Shown in pieces: positions 1 through 11,519 of a stretch of DNA of 64,000 nucleotides. Position numbers and translations under genes: made by a program. The DNA lies in NCBI GenBank assembly GCA_964036295.1, contig OZ038469.1:13449591-13513590 (forward strand), written 5' to 3'. The notes beneath the pieces were generated by a model. It searched no databases and had not been told where the DNA came from. It saw only the letters and a list, made by a program, of their open reading frames with translations. The stretch comes from Plumapathes pennacea (lineage: Eukaryota; Cnidaria; Anthozoa; Antipatharia; Myriopathidae). Numbering within the stretch: the stretch's first letter is position 1; the number at the start of each line of letters is the position of its first letter.

Positions 1-382
1 CAATTATTTCTTAGTCACACTGTTTATAATTCTTTTATTTATTGTTTTCTCAGTCTTCTTAAAGGGGTACTTTGACCAAAATCGGACCATCACTTAAATT
101 CAATTAAAAACAGTCAAAAACAATCTTTAGCACACCACTAACAATCCTACCAAACCGTTTGTCGAAATTATTTTTGGAAGTGCCACTTTTTGACCTCTGT
201 TTTTCTTGAGCCGTGAATAAATCGATAATTCCGAGTGGGGATTGGAGAGACTGGCGTGACGTCATCTTACCAACGCAAAGTATCACAACTATAAGGGAAG
301 TGTGAAGTTTTGCAGAAGAGCGCGTGTAACTCTTGATTAAAATCGAAGTAGAATTTGGAATTTTCAAACAAAACTGCACAAC

Positions 383-680
383 ATGCCAGGTAGGTGTGTA
401 GTGCAGGGCTGCGACAGCAAGTCGAACCCGAAAGAGAGCATTTCCCTTCACATTTCACTCAATAATAAAGCGCTGTGCGCGATGTGGAAGAACGGTTTGT
501 GCTACTTTATCGCAAGAACTTCAATCCTGGTGATCGCTTCTCTGTCTGCTCGAAGCATTTCGAAGAGAGCTGTTTTTCAAGGCTCCACCAAGAAGGTTTT
601 CTCCAGCAGACTGATTCCAGGATCAGTCCCCACAATTTGGAGAGCAACTAAAGATCGAGGCGAAAGTACAAGAGATCGTC
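383..680 (+). pseudogene. THAP-domain exon with two compensating frame disruptions
   Basis: The ATG at 383 opens MPGRCVVQGC, the first CxxxxC pair of a THAP zinc finger. After the tryptophan codon at 485 the THAP-like reading continues in another frame (RKNFNPGDRFSVCSKHF, with the CxxH pair). It returns to the first frame near the T run at about 570-580, giving RLIPGSVPTIW, which matches the C-terminal AVPTIF-type motif of THAP domains. One base appears missing near 487 and one T appears extra near 575. A good donor (GTAAGT) follows at 681. The exon lies inside the TTAA-flanked element and probably encoded the DNA-binding part of its transposase. It is either a decayed copy or affected by two assembly indels. 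Confidence 0.7.
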
Positions 681-1145
681 GTAAGTCTTGACGAGGGAAT
701 TTTTTCGAAGTTTGAGCAGTTTAAGAGTCCCACAATTTGCAAACTGTCATCAAACTGCTTTCTTAGATGTTTCGTTTAGCAGAAATTGCAAGAACTGAAC
801 TTTCGTTTTCATCGCACATCGCACGCTGTGGCGGCGTGACAACTTGTTATGAGTCCATTCGAGTAAATTTGAAGCATTTTTCGGACTAATGCAACTAAAA
901 GCCATACTATTACAAGCGTTAGTGAATACAAAAAGGCGGTGTTTCAGTATGATTGTTGTAGCTTAATAAAACGGTCAAGTTAGCTAGACGGCGGCTTTTC
1001 ATATAGACACAACGCCGGGCAGAATCACACAACAGTCGGCATGTCAAATCAACGTAATTGTATTTATTCAAAATAGTGGCACTGTATACGATCTGTGAAT
1101 TTCACTTTACATTAAAACCCATGCATTTACTAGATCCTTCAATAA

Positions 1146-1580
1146 TTTGATAGAATCGAAAAGTTCATGTTGATTTTGCAGTAGTTTGTGTGCTACTGAC
1201 TTCGTAAATTTCCGAGTTCTGAAGTGTGTTAAAATTAATAATGGTCTTACCACGTTCCAAAATTTACTTCTCGGCTGAATCTTTTCTTGAATTCGGCTTC
1301 TTCTTCGACCGTGACTTGCTCCACGTACGCCGCTAGTTCTTCGATGTTTTAATAGAATTGAAATGTTTTGATAGAATCGAAAAGTTCATGTTGATTCTGC
1401 AGCAATTTGAGCGCTACCGTCTTCGTAAATTTCCGAGTTCTCAAGCGTGATACATTAATAATGGTCTTACCACGTTCCAAAATTTACTTCTCGGCTGAAT
1501 CTTTTCTTGAATTCGGCTTCTTGTTCTTCTTCGACTGTGACTTGCTCGACGCACACCGCTAGTTCTTCTTTCGTGGCAAC
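1146..1580. repeat. Internal tandem duplication inside the transposon (221-bp spacing)
   Basis: The segment starting TTTGATAGAATCGAAAAG recurs at a spacing of 221 bp (1146 and 1367). It continues through AAATTTCCGAGTTCT, the GTCTTACCACGTTCC block and the GAATTCGGCTTCTT block. The two copies differ by scattered substitutions and a short insertion, so the duplication is not very recent. Confidence 0.8.
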
Positions 1581-1983
1581 TGGTTCAAAGACTGTCGTCG
1601 TACGCAAACGTACTGCCTTCAACACTTGAATGTATATGTGAAACATCTAATAATGACTCGTGAGTCGATAAAAAAGAAGAATTCGAAGAAATTATCAATG
1701 AAAGTTTGCTCTCACTCAAAGACATTTCCAAAGAAATGTGTGTGGGTCCGCGTCTCGTTGGTAAGATGACGTCAGAGTGGTAAACCGCTGGCCCGAAATA
1801 TTTATTCACGGCCAACATGGCGGACAGGCGTTTTTGCCTCCTTTGAATTAATATATCTCGGGAGTCTTGCATCTGAAAAAAAAAGTTTTTGGGACATTTT
1901 GCTATTCATACCATACACTTTCATTTAAAGTGGTTAAAACAGTATTTCAAAGTGGTCCGATTTTGGTCAAAGTACCCCTTTAA

Positions 1984-2913
1984 TCAAGACTAATGCAACA
2001 GCCTTGTAGATTTATTTTACTGACTGGCTATTATGAAATCAAAGTACAAAAAAACGAAAATGTACAGTGAGAACAATTATATTGCAAAATAATGATGTCT
2101 AATCGTCTAATCTTTTGCTGGGTGGCTTGAAAAAGTTCCAAATTACTTTGAATATTTTGTGCGGCATCCGCATGTATATAAAAAAATATTCACTTTAGTT
2201 GAATTCTTAGCCATCTGTCACCAAAATTACGTACAGCGAGGGTGAGTAGAGTGTGTGGGCTTTGAGTGGCATATATGGCAATCAAAGAAAGATTGTGAAA
2301 GATTGTAACAACTATATATCCATCCATTGAGAATGGCGGCAAAAAAGAGTTCAAACTGACAGTTATCTCTTGTAAAAGAGATCAGATACTAAATTATCTA
2401 CACTGTACAGTCAACTCTCTCAAGGCGGACACCTCTCTAATGGGACAGCATGCAGATTTGGACATAATTATGACCAAAGGAGCAGTTCTCTACTCTGCCC
2501 ACTACATGTAATCATACATGAAGTGGCCCGCCAAAATATCTTAGCCTTGTAAACTCAAGTGACTTCTTGAGTGGTCACGCTTCATTTTACACTTTTGGAA
2601 GTTGGAAGTGTTTAAAGGCCCAACGAACAAAAACAGATCGGTGGTTTTAGATGTGGACAGAGTAATATTGTTAAACGAGGAAAATCGTGTACAATCGGAA
2701 TTCGATTTTCAGTTTCAGTTGAGAATAATTTCCTGTTTATGTCTTGGCTTTCAGTTTTCACGGAACGATAGTCCAGCGTAGCCGCGGGCTATAGTTTAAT
2801 GTCGCATTTCCATGTAAGTGACGCACCTGAAAGGCTTTATACAAAGGGCCGGCTTTGTAACGTAACACATGTCTCCGTCGTTTTATTTTATTTTTTTCTG
2901 TTTCTCGGAACAG
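1984..2913. other. Non-coding DNA before the first recognised exon
   Basis: I see no convincing exon here. The stretch around 2405-2470 resembles the 'CTCTTAACGGACACC' MITE family that is complete at 41768-41937. A donor-like GTGAGT at about 2240 could mark an unrecognised upstream exon of the gene at 2914-4047. Confidence 0.4.
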
Positions 2914-4047
2914 GTAAACGGAGTAGAAAATAAAAGCGACGCTTCCAATCATACGCCGGCTCCTGGGCCCTCCTCCATAATGACAAATAGAACTTCGGAG
3001 CCCGCGAAAAGAACGTCGCTGAATCTGAACACCTGCCAGTACAAAGTGAAGGGGAGTTGGTCCGCCAAAGCCGAGCCAGCGGCAGTAAATTACGTGACTT
3101 TAATTCAGGAAAAGGTGAGTCAGAATGAGTTACTATGGTGATGAAACAGTCTATCTTTCGTCTGCACTACAGGGCGAATGGATATCTACGATTATTAAAA
3201 ACTGGACCACGGTTATTGGATTTCTAGGTTTTTGATTGGTTCCCTGGACATGGGTTATCAGCTCATAACCTATCCTGGACAAATATGGTCAAAGAACGCG
3301 TGAGCGACGAAGTACTGCGAGAGAAAGTTTTTTTTTTTTTTTTTTTTTTTTTTTATTTAGATTTCACGACCTCTTTCAGTGGCTTGCAAGTCCCGGGTGA
3401 GACAAATTTACAAGTAACTGAAGAATGAGCAAAGAGGAAATAAGTGAAATCTGAAAAAAGTTTCTCAACAGTATTGTGCGTGCACACTCTTCTCGACAAG
3501 AAAAGTAATCTTTTTCAATTCCTACAGTGAGACCTCCCCGAGCTTCTACCTCTCCAAAGCGACCACTTATCAAATGACCGATTGGTAACTCAGTTAAATT
3601 ACTATTAGTGAAAACTCTCGTAAGCCACCGCGACAACATTTGAGGCTCACCGTTTGAGTTTTTCTATCTTTTTTTTTTTTTTCCTCCTGTACACAAGGTT
3701 GATTTCTTAAAACCATTATCGTGGCTTAATTAAGGCTGGAACTCACTTAGGCCTCCCATGGTAAGAAATTCCCGTAAGCGACCAGCCGAACGAAGGGTGG
3801 TCGCTAACGAGAGGTTCCACTGCGTATGTTTTCATTTCAGGGCTTTACAGTTCTGGGTGTTTCATGCTCAACCAGCGGTGCCCAAGAGTACATACTGAGG
3901 AGTGACATGAACCAGCAACGGCGAGAGTTCATTTGTGAATGCCGAGGAATCTCCTCCGTGTTCATAACAAAGAGGAAGAAAATGAAATGCTTCTTGCACT
4001 ACTGGGAGTGTAGAACAACTGAAACTCTCGAGGAACATGGCGCGTGA
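2914..4047 (+). CDS. Last two exons of an unrecognised gene
   Basis: Two exons join in phase: 2914-3114 (67 codons, acceptor CTCGGAACAG, donor AAAAG|GTGAGT) and 3841-4047 (acceptor TTTCATTTCAG, ending in TGA). The first is Ser/Thr/Pro-rich, then becomes folded-looking (NTCQYKVKGSWSAK). The second continues GFTVLGVSCSTSG and ends in a basic, Cys-containing tail (ITKRKKMKCFLHYWEC). The family is not recognised. The hydrophobic pattern is faintly like the C-terminal repeat of raftlin, but I would not name it. Upstream exons lie before 2914 or outside the window. The intron holds a MITE at about 3606-3822. Confidence 0.5.
3606..3822. mobile_element. MITE with 'CTCTCGTAAGCGACC' terminal inverted repeats
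   Basis: The left end AGTGAAAACTCTCGTAAG and the right end CTAACGAGAGGTTCCACT are inverted copies of each other. Sequence just outside, on the left (GATTGGTAACTCAGTTAAA), is shared with the larger relative at about 11520-12371, so the element may start nearer 3570. It sits in the intron of the gene at 2914-4047, close upstream of the last exon. Confidence 0.7.
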
Positions 4048-4190
4048 ATTTGAAAGAGGAGGACCAGAGCCTGAAAATACTATGCAAACGTAAAGTAAGA
4101 AAACTAATGCGTCTTCAAAAAGCTCCCTTTACGCCCGTCCAGACTAAGCCTCCCTTTTCGAGTCGCCGTCCATATACTAATTCGTTTCCT

Positions 4191-4509
4191 TAGAGCCGTT
4201 TTCGGATGACTGTCGAAAACCAAAACCAAAGTAATCACACAGGCCAATCACAGAGACTGAGAGAAGACAGTTTAGCCAATTGGAAGCCAAAGTAATTTAC
4301 GTTTGGTCTTGCGTTTGGTTTTACTTTCCAATCAGCAGTGCGAGTACACGCCATCGCTTGCGTGGGAAGTGTTTGGTTTTGGTTTTGGTTTTGTTCCTGA
4401 TTGGCTGAGCATGCTGACAAACTCGTGTGGACCAATCCGAAAGCGAAGCAAACGCAAAACCAAAGCAATCACACAATTACTTTCGACAGTCATCCGAAAA
4501 CCGCTCTAA
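4191..4509. mobile_element. MITE family A, copy 1 (TIR 'GAGCGGTTTTCGGATGACTG')
   Basis: About 26-bp inverted ends (GTTTTCGGATGACTGTCGAAA) flank an interior with repeated ACCAAAAC and CCAATCA motifs. The same element occurs in reverse orientation at 9294-9613 and as a truncated end at 32849-32938. It has no coding capacity. The flanking bases (TTA/TAA) suggest a 2-3 bp target site. Confidence 0.85.
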
Positions 4510-4608
4510 AGGCTGGTTCACACGGTAAAGCAAGCGCAAGAGAATGAAAAATTTTCCATTCTCTTGCGCTTGCGTTTGCGCTTGCTTTACTCGTGTGAAC
4601 CAGGCTTA
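4510..4608. repeat. Short fold-back hairpin element
   Basis: GGCTGGTTCACACGGTAAAG near 4512 pairs with CTCGTGTGAACCAGGC near 4606, and the inner arms (GCAAGCGCAAGAGAATG and its complement) also pair. The result is a near-perfect hairpin of about 95 bp directly beside the MITE A copy. It looks like an independent fold-back MITE. Confidence 0.75.
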
Positions 4609-4727
4609 AACGCATCCGTTTTCGAAAGTCTCCACTTTTGAAACCGTTTTTGCAACCGCTGTTTAATTTCGAGTCATCGTTTTAGTTTGGACGGAAAGCA
4701 AAAACGCATCAATTAGTGTTTTTGACC

Positions 4728-4905
4728 CTTTCACTCCCAAGAGTGATCAATTTTCTCCTTTAGTTTCTCACCAGAAATATATACAGAAAGGAGAACTTGG
4801 CTTTTGATACCTTGTTCAGATGATAGCTGATAAAACTATCAACTCTCACTACATCGCTCATACAGTTCCTTCTTTAAAGGTTAGGAGAATCTGTATTTTG
4901 AGCTT
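4728..4905. repeat. Dispersed repeat family J ('CACTCCCAAGAGTGATCAA')
   Basis: The block includes TTTCACTCCCAAGAGTGATC, AGGAGAACTTGGC and CTATCAACTCTCACTACATC. Related copies occur at about 5875-6010 (inverted), 6085-6265, 6965-7090 (inverted) and 45348-45545, with short fragments at about 54905-54950 and 61285-61320. It is non-coding and probably a MITE. Confidence 0.7.
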
Positions 4906-7599
4906 AGCGTGGACGGGCCTAGCTATTTTACAAGAATATATGTGTGCTTACGCCTATGCATGTATTTTTATGTAGTAAGTCGAGCGCAAATTTTCTTTTT
5001 TAACATATTTGGGCGTTTACCCTAAGAACTCATGGCTCATCGAGGGGGCTTACGTATACATAAATTTTACAATTTACTAAGTCAAATAGTGATAGATAAA
5101 AAAGTATATAGAACCGCACATACACATATAAACACATAACACAGATGAGGATCATAAACGGAAAATTTGTTTACATAATGTTGTATATATATGACTGCTG
5201 TATGTTCTTATGTTTAAAAATATATCCGTGGTGCTCCTTTCAACGCCATGTTGCGCTTAATGTATTTAGGATGACGCATTGTTTATGATTATTTACACAA
5301 AAAGCGATAACCAATACACAGTGAGTTTTTTAAAGTTTATTTCAATTTTAATCGACGCTCTGAGTCCCTGGTCAAACAACTTCAACGTTGTCAGAAGTAA
5401 TTTCGTTCAACAGTTTTTAATTTTTCCACTGCCGTATTTTTCTGCTAAACCTATAATACTTAAACCCGTAAAAGTGATACAAGAGCTCCGCTCAACAGTT
5501 CTTGTACGCATTTTGCAAAGCCTTCCCAAAGCTTTGCAAAGATTTCATTTGGCAGTCAAAAAAAAAAAAGGATCCATTTGACAGACATTCAATCAATACT
5601 GTTGGGTCGTGATGAATACATTGGTAAGGATGTTGAGAGTGTTAGCCAGGGCTTCATGTGATATATCTCCTTCCTGCAGGCGTCGCATCGTTACAATTGT
5701 TAAGATGCTAGGAAAGCCATTTTTCTACATACAGAATTTTATCCCGCTGCCGCTCTTCAGTCATTAAATTGTATAAAATGTTCTAGCAAAATCTTTTTAA
5801 GAAATATATAACGCGTTCCCGTGTAATATGTCTAATTATCCCGACTATCAGTCAGGACCAGCTCTGCAATCTCTTTAACCCTTGCACTCCCAAGCTCAAA
5901 ATGTAGATTCTCTCAACTTTATAAGAACGAAATGTATGAATGATATATTGAGAATTGAGAGGCTTTTATATGACCAAGGTATCAAAAGCCAAGCTCTCCT
6001 TACTGAATAATTTACTTCTGGTTAGAAGTTGAAGGTGAAAATTGAAGTCCATTCCCTGATTCTCCATCGACTGTTCTTATTGGACTTGATAAGAGTGATC
6101 AACTTCAATTTTCTCCTTTAGTTCCTCGTCTGAGATATATTATACAGTAAGGAGAACTTGGCATTTGGTAACTTGCTTAAATGAAAGCTGTTTAAACTAT
6201 CAATTCTCACTACATCACTCATACAGTTTCTTCTTACAAGGTGGGGAGAATCTGTTGAACTTTTACTCCCCAGAAATATCGTAAAGTTTTCAGCATGTGA
6301 TCCTCAAATGAATGATGATGAGCTATCAACTCTCACTTAGACAAGTTCTTCGCCTTGAAAACTTTAAAGAACTTGCATTTTAAGCTTAGGAGTGAAACGG
6401 TCAAATTCATCTGTTACGATTAGACGCTATTTAAAAAAAAAAAAACCGCGTTTACGATATCTGAATTCTTTACAATTACTGACAAAATACTAAGTTCCAG
6501 GACCAATTCAATAAAACGTTACAGGTTGTGCCAATACAATACCTACCAGAGTAAAACTGTTGTGTTAAAATACTTTTCCTATTAGTGTAAATGTTTTTCA
6601 AATTGGTCCTTGGTCCTAATTCAATAATTTTATGCTGTGCTATCATGACTGGACCAAAGTGTTGATCAGTCAAGTCAGGTCCCTTTAGTTACCAAACAAT
6701 AATAAAGAGCTATAATTGCCAATGAAGCCTGATGTCGGTTTTCTGAGAGCAATCTACAGCTTCACTCTCTGTTACATGGCTTGCGTGTTAGTTTTGATCA
6801 AGACCAGAGGTGAAGCAGGTTTAGGGCCCGGTCGCACTGTCGAACAGTTAACTAAGCAGCCATAAAAAAAACGACGGATTCTTTGGCGTTTGGTAGCAAA
6901 ACTCACCGACATATCTGTCTGAGACAAAGTGCTGTTAACAAATTCTCTCAACCATTCAAGAAGAAATTGTATGAGTGATGTTGTGAGAATTGAATGTCTA
7001 ATCGGCTTTTAGCTGAGCAAGTTCTCCATACTGTATGAAATATCTCTAAAGAGAACATTGAAGTCAATCTCTCTTGGGATTGAACGGGTTAAAGTCACAA
7101 GTGCGACCGGGGCCTTAGAACTTCTTTTACACGCAGAAACTAAAGGTAACATACTTCTGCTAATAGAACACGTGTCAAGAGTGAAAGAGACTTTAAAAAT
7201 CCTTTCACTTTCACGATTTCTGTCCAAATTTACATGTTAAACAGGACACTATAAGTTTTGTTTTTGGTTCAGCTGATTATTCAGGGCTTGAAGACTCTGT
7301 TAGCTCAACGCCCGTTCGTTCGCTGCCCGAAGGGCAAGTGGAAATTCTCGTTTTGTTTTTTGTTTTTTATTCTTTGTAAGGGTACTATTTTCCTTTAAAA
7401 CACTCGAATTTCTTCGCACAGATATCACAAAAATATATAAGTCAGTTTCTGTAAGTGAGGCCAGCTCGGTACTGAGCAACTTCACAGATCGATTTCTAAC
7501 GAGAGTTCCCTGAACCCGGGCTAGTAAACTTGTGTAACCTACTAGGCCATGTCTAGTGAGGTAGGAAAACATTTTTCGAGGCCTGATTAATTATTTTTC
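4906..7599. other. AT-rich intergenic stretch with dispersed repeats
   Basis: No gene is supported. The ORFs present are short and lack splice or protein-like signals. The stretch holds further copies of repeat family J (about 5875-6010, 6085-6265, 6965-7090). It also holds a TIR element at about 6490-6665 with ends reading GGACCAATTCAATAA and ATTGGTCC, related to the MITE at 48838-49069. An AATAAA on the minus strand near 7368 could serve the collagen-like gene that ends at 7600. Confidence 0.5.
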
Positions 7600-8933
7600 T
7601 CATGATCGAGACCGAGTCTTGTGATCTTTAGTGCAGACAAATGACGTCAACAATGGATGGACGTTTTTAGGTCCCTCAAAGTGTCCACAATTACTACTTT
7701 GTGTATGTGGGACTTCTCGTTTGCATTTAATGTCATATGCTACCCCAAATTTATAATCACTTTCACTATGAGTACTTACTATAGTTGATAGCAGTTGCCA
7801 CTCAAAAAGGACATCAAAATAAAGCATTTTGGTCATGGGCATGCAATTAGTACACTCTAAAAAACCTTGTATAATTTTGACGAATTAGAAGCCAACTACA
7901 TTTCTACAGAATTGCCCATACATGCTTGCACAAACTACAATACATGCTGGCATTGAATCAAAGAATCTTTGCACCTACTTTGCTTCTTTGGTTTGGACAT
8001 ATGCTTTGGCTATATGCTTTGCTCTCACAACATCAAAACATAACTGAATCATCTCATTTTGAAGTCCTTTTGAGTAGAGGTCGCTAACAACTTGTTATCT
8101 ATGTTGCTGTTGCCAAATTGTACTTGGTGCTTCTATTTGTGCTTCTATCATGCTCTGTAGCATAGCTAGGGTAAGTCTTTCCATCCACACACCCCCCTCC
8201 CCCCCCCCCCCCCCCACCTCCCACCACTCTAAAAAAGATATCTCCAAAACACCCACCTATGAATAGGAGCACTCCCAGTACCAAATAATACACAAGGTAC
8301 TTCCCTTACCTTTAGGACCTTTTGGAGAGTTTTTGCAAGTGCACTTGTAAACAATTTCTTGTTTGTTGCTCAACCTTTGTTTTCTCAGCTCAATGTCTTT
8401 TGCATTATTACTGTCACAGAATACTACATTTCGAAAAATACCCTGTAGAAACAAAATTAAATAATGTAAAATGTTCATAAAGAAGAAGTAGGTTAAAATA
8501 ACAAAGAATATCATGGAAAAACAAGAAATCTGTCAAAGATAAAAACAAAGAACAGTGACACAAAACGTCACAAAAACATCAAAGAATCACACATCAGGGA
8601 GCAGCGAAAGCCTGATCATTAGCCCAGGGTGCCAGACTTGCTGTCGAGCAGCTGTAGACTGGCATCTTCCCAATGATACCTAATCAATAATGGCTACAGA
8701 ATACTGTTATGTTATAGCTACTGTGGTACCAACTTTATTGTAACATAACACACATCTGGATATATACTCACAGCTTCTTGGTTAATCTCAAGTCTGGCTT
8801 CTGCCTGAGCAAGGGGGCCATCAGTCACTGGAGTTCCCGTCTTGTTTTTTAACTCACATGAGATTCTTGTTCCATTGAGGCCTGCAGGTCCGGCAGCACC
8901 CCGGGATCCATTGCGTCCCGGGGGTCCAGGTAT
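7600..8933 (-). CDS. Collagen-like gene, three 3'-terminal exons
   Basis: Three minus-strand exons join in phase. 8772-8933 carries a short Gly-X-Y run (PGPPGRNGSRGAAGPAGLNG) and then a non-collagenous stretch. 8310-8442 reads GIFRNVVFCDSNNAKDIELR and ends in GPK. 7600-7856 is a Cys-containing C-terminal segment (ECTNCMPMTKMLYFDV) ending in TGA at 7600. Donors (GTGAGT, GTAAGG) and acceptors (CGGCAG, TTCTACAG, TTTTTTAG) fit. The product would be secreted or membrane-bound with only a short triple-helix stretch. A transmembrane first exon on the same strand (13751-14099) may start it, but that exon ends in phase 1 while 8933 begins in phase 0, so at least one exon between them is missing from the model. 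No named family is assigned. Confidence 0.6.
8186..8218. repeat. Poly-C tract
   Basis: An almost pure cytosine run (at least 17 consecutive C plus short interruptions) lies in the intron between two collagen-like exons. The minus strand, which is the transcribed sense, is therefore an uninterrupted G run able to form a G-quadruplex. Confidence 0.85.
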
Positions 8934-9293
8934 CTGCCGATTTGTGGCAAGTTAGTGTATTTCCATTGATAGTAGCCAAAAGATATTATAATAAAAGATA
9001 TTAAAACATAAAATATAACCCAAATCCAGTTATCTTTAAAACTACTGTGCATCAAGGAAATAGTCAAGACTAGTAGTATATATTTTTGGTTAGAATGTCA
9101 CACCCTATAAGTCATGGAACTGTCATTTTGAATTTCAGCTAGACTTTTTATGTGATGTCACATATAGCCAACAAATTTCATGTTATTTGGTATTTTTCCT
9201 AATGATTGGAACTGTTTTTGGATTCAGAAACTATTATTTGGGAAAATCATTTTGTAATTAACTCTATTAAATTGTAGTCTACATTCAGGAGTT

Positions 9294-9613
9294 ATAGAGC
9301 TGTTTTCGGATGACTGTCGAAAGTAATCGTGTGATTGCTTTGGTTTTGCGTTTGCTACGCTTTCCGATTGGTCCACACAAGTTTGGCAGCATTCTCAACC
9401 AATCAGGAATAAAACCAAAACCAAAACCAAACACTTCTCACGCAAGCGATGGCGTGTACTCGCATTGCTGATTGGAAAGTAAAACCAAACGCAAGACCAA
9501 ACGTGAATTACTTTGGCTTCTGATTGGCTGAACTGTTTTCTCTCAGTCTCTGTGATTGGCCTGTGTGATTACTTTGGTTTTGGTTTCCGACAGTCATCCG
9601 AAAACCGCTCTAA
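9294..9613. mobile_element. MITE family A, copy 2 (inverted relative to 4191-4509)
   Basis: It has the same terminal repeats and interior as the copy at 4191-4509, read on the opposite strand and with high identity. It is non-coding. Confidence 0.85.
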
Positions 9614-9980
9614 AGGGTCATCCTATCCAATCATTTATAAGAAAGGAGTCTAGAAAAATACAAGAATTATGTTGACTGTCACTGGGCTTCAAATATAGGG
9701 GTCAAGGGATTATTCCATAACAAACACTTTTACCATTTTGAGTTTGAATAATGTCATGTTGAATTCTTTCTGTGAAAAGAAAAAAAAAGAAGCAGCTTTG
9801 GCATGTCAAGTAAAACAGGGAACCATGGCAGTATCACATCTGAGAAATTCACTACACAAATTGAACAACTTACCATTATTTTTTCAGTGAAACCTTCCAT
9901 AAGCAACCACCCTTGGCTTCAGCCATAAGGTGGTCACACATGGGAGGCCCTATGTTGACAAATCCATGTAAGCAATCAGG

Positions 9981-10214
9981 GCCTGGTTTTTCAAAGCACG
10001 ATTAGGCTAATCTTGGATTAGGTGTAAACTTTCTTGTCATTTATAAGCCTGAAAATGTGAAGGTTTTGTCCTGCAACGATTTCCTTGATACATTTTCAGC
10101 TAAAACAAGCTTTTTAATCCATATTTGAACAAAACCCTGCATTTTATCGGCAGAGAGGTCGTCAGGAAGAATTTCGTTAATCCTGGATTAGCTTAATCGG
10201 CTTTTGAAAACCAT
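9981..10214. mobile_element. MITE family D ('CCTGGTTTTTCAAAGC' ends)
   Basis: The left end GCCTGGTTTTTCAAAGCACG, followed by ATTAGGCTAATC, is inverted at the right end (TTAATCGGCTTTTGAAAACC). Both ends carry a GGATTA motif. The element is about 234 bp and non-coding. Just upstream, at about 9890-9965, is a truncated relative of the 'AAGCGACCACC' family. Confidence 0.7.
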
Positions 10215-10576
10215 GTGCACATTACAAGCACAATAGAGCCAATGCGCGCTCGACAGTGGAACAGCAAAGATGGCGTCGGCAAGAGTAAGCTTTTACTTCT
10301 TGACCTTCTTCTGATCATAAGTTAATACTCTGGACATTTCTATTGGATGAATTATTCTTCCTTCAGTTTATCTAAAAATATTGACGAAAGGTTTCCCAGC
10401 GTTTCATTGCCAACTATTAAGAAGTCATGTGAATATCCCTCCGATAAAATAATACAGTTCAACCGAAGTTGTACGTGGGGTCACTATATTCACTGCCACA
10501 GCTGGTTGTTAATGTTTGTTTTATAGTTCTTAGCCGAAGCATCACTTCAACGACGTAAATACCGAGGACTACTTAC

Positions 10577-10727
10577 TTCCCAAGATGCGTGTTGTCTCCG
10601 TCTGTTTTTGTCCATTTTCCCCATACATAATGTTTTCTTCAGCATAAATCGTCTGCATATTTTCAACAGTGTTCAGTAGAGGTCCGATTATGACAAATAC
10701 TTCCACAGACGTTCTTTTATCCGCCAT
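10577..10727 (-). CDS. Candidate first exon (MADKRTSVEVF...)
   Basis: The ATG at 10727 has a good context (TAAATGGCGG) and opens 50 codons (MADKRTSVEVFVIIGPLL and on) without a stop up to a consensus donor GGAA|GTAAGT at 10576. The exon ends in phase 1, the same as the membrane-anchor exon at 13751-14099, so the two could be alternative first exons of the collagen-like gene. It could equally be an unrelated small gene or chance. No homologous family is recognised. Confidence 0.25.
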
Positions 10728-10779
10728 TTAGCGTGGGTTTGTACTTGCCGTAGAAATGCGTTTGGCGGCCGCCATCTTA

Positions 10780-11519
10780 GCTGGTATTCATCATGCAATG
10801 ATTTCTGGGATTCGATTTAGCTCCCAGGCTACCACGACTCCAATCAGGCGACAGGCAGAAATTAGAGCCGCTTCATCAGTTTTCAAAAGCCTCAACTTCG
10901 AAGTCACCCGCGGGGTCGACATTATTCTTAAAAACGCATCCGTTTTCAATCCTCCAGTCCGTTTTTCGTCGAAAATGCAATTTTTCCGTTTACGAAACTT
11001 TTTCCGTCTACACTAACCGTTTTCGATTCGTTTTCTCCCCTTGACTGATTTCAAGAATTTCACTCTAGAAAGCATTTTTAGACCTTCTCAAAACGTTGCT
11101 TTTTCGTGACCGAAAAATGTCGGCATATGCGGACGGAAGGCCAAAACGGAAAAAAAAAAAAAAAAAAATGCGAAAAGGGACTAGTGTAAATCCTCGTTTT
11201 CTCCGTTTGGCGGGAAGACGAAAATGCTTCGTGAAAGATGCGTTTTGTCAAATATAAACGCATTAGTTTATGCTGTTTTCTTGTTTATATATTTCATTAG
11301 TAAGCCATTCATGCGATGACTCAAAACAGGAGAAAAGCATAAGCAACATGGAGCTACTAACGTCAACATTTCAGTTGTTTCCGTAAGAGATAAACCATGA
11401 TTACTAACTCAGCCTCGGAAAGCAAACTTGCCAGCACGAGACGGAAATGTCGAGAAGCACGGTGCGACATCAGCTACAGTAATCAAAGTACCGATTGGTT
11501 TCTCAGTTAAATTACTTTT
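10780..11519. other. Non-coding stretch
   Basis: No gene is supported. A block at about 10928-11000 (ACGCATCCGTTTTCAATC) belongs to the dispersed 'GCGTTTTCAAAAACC' type repeat also seen at about 4610-4700 and 55322-55420. A 19-base A run lies at 11150-11168. Confidence 0.4.

Larger units (their letters stand above)
63..1979 (+). mobile_element. Kolobok-type DNA transposon remnant (TTAA target site)
   Basis: A perfect 27-bp terminal inverted repeat beginning AGGGGTACTTTGACC occupies 63-89 and, inverted, 1953-1979. It is flanked on both sides by TTAA (59-62 and 1980-1983), a target-site duplication. A THAP zinc-finger exon lies inside at 383-680. A TTAA target site combined with a THAP-containing transposase is the known signature of the Kolobok superfamily; piggyBac shares TTAA but lacks THAP. 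At about 1.9 kb, with no long transposase ORF, the copy is non-autonomous or decayed. The superfamily call is inference from these features; the ends themselves are directly visible. Confidence 0.75.

Noticed and set aside
383..680. THAP exon as the first exon of the gene at 2914-4047
   Set aside because: The THAP exon lies inside the TTAA/TIR boundaries of a transposon and has two frame breaks, so joining it to a host gene across the element's end is unlikely.
10270..10285. Plus-strand first exon MASAR|GTAAGC
   Set aside because: It is only five codons with no identifiable next exon. AAGATGGCG also occurs by chance and in repeats.
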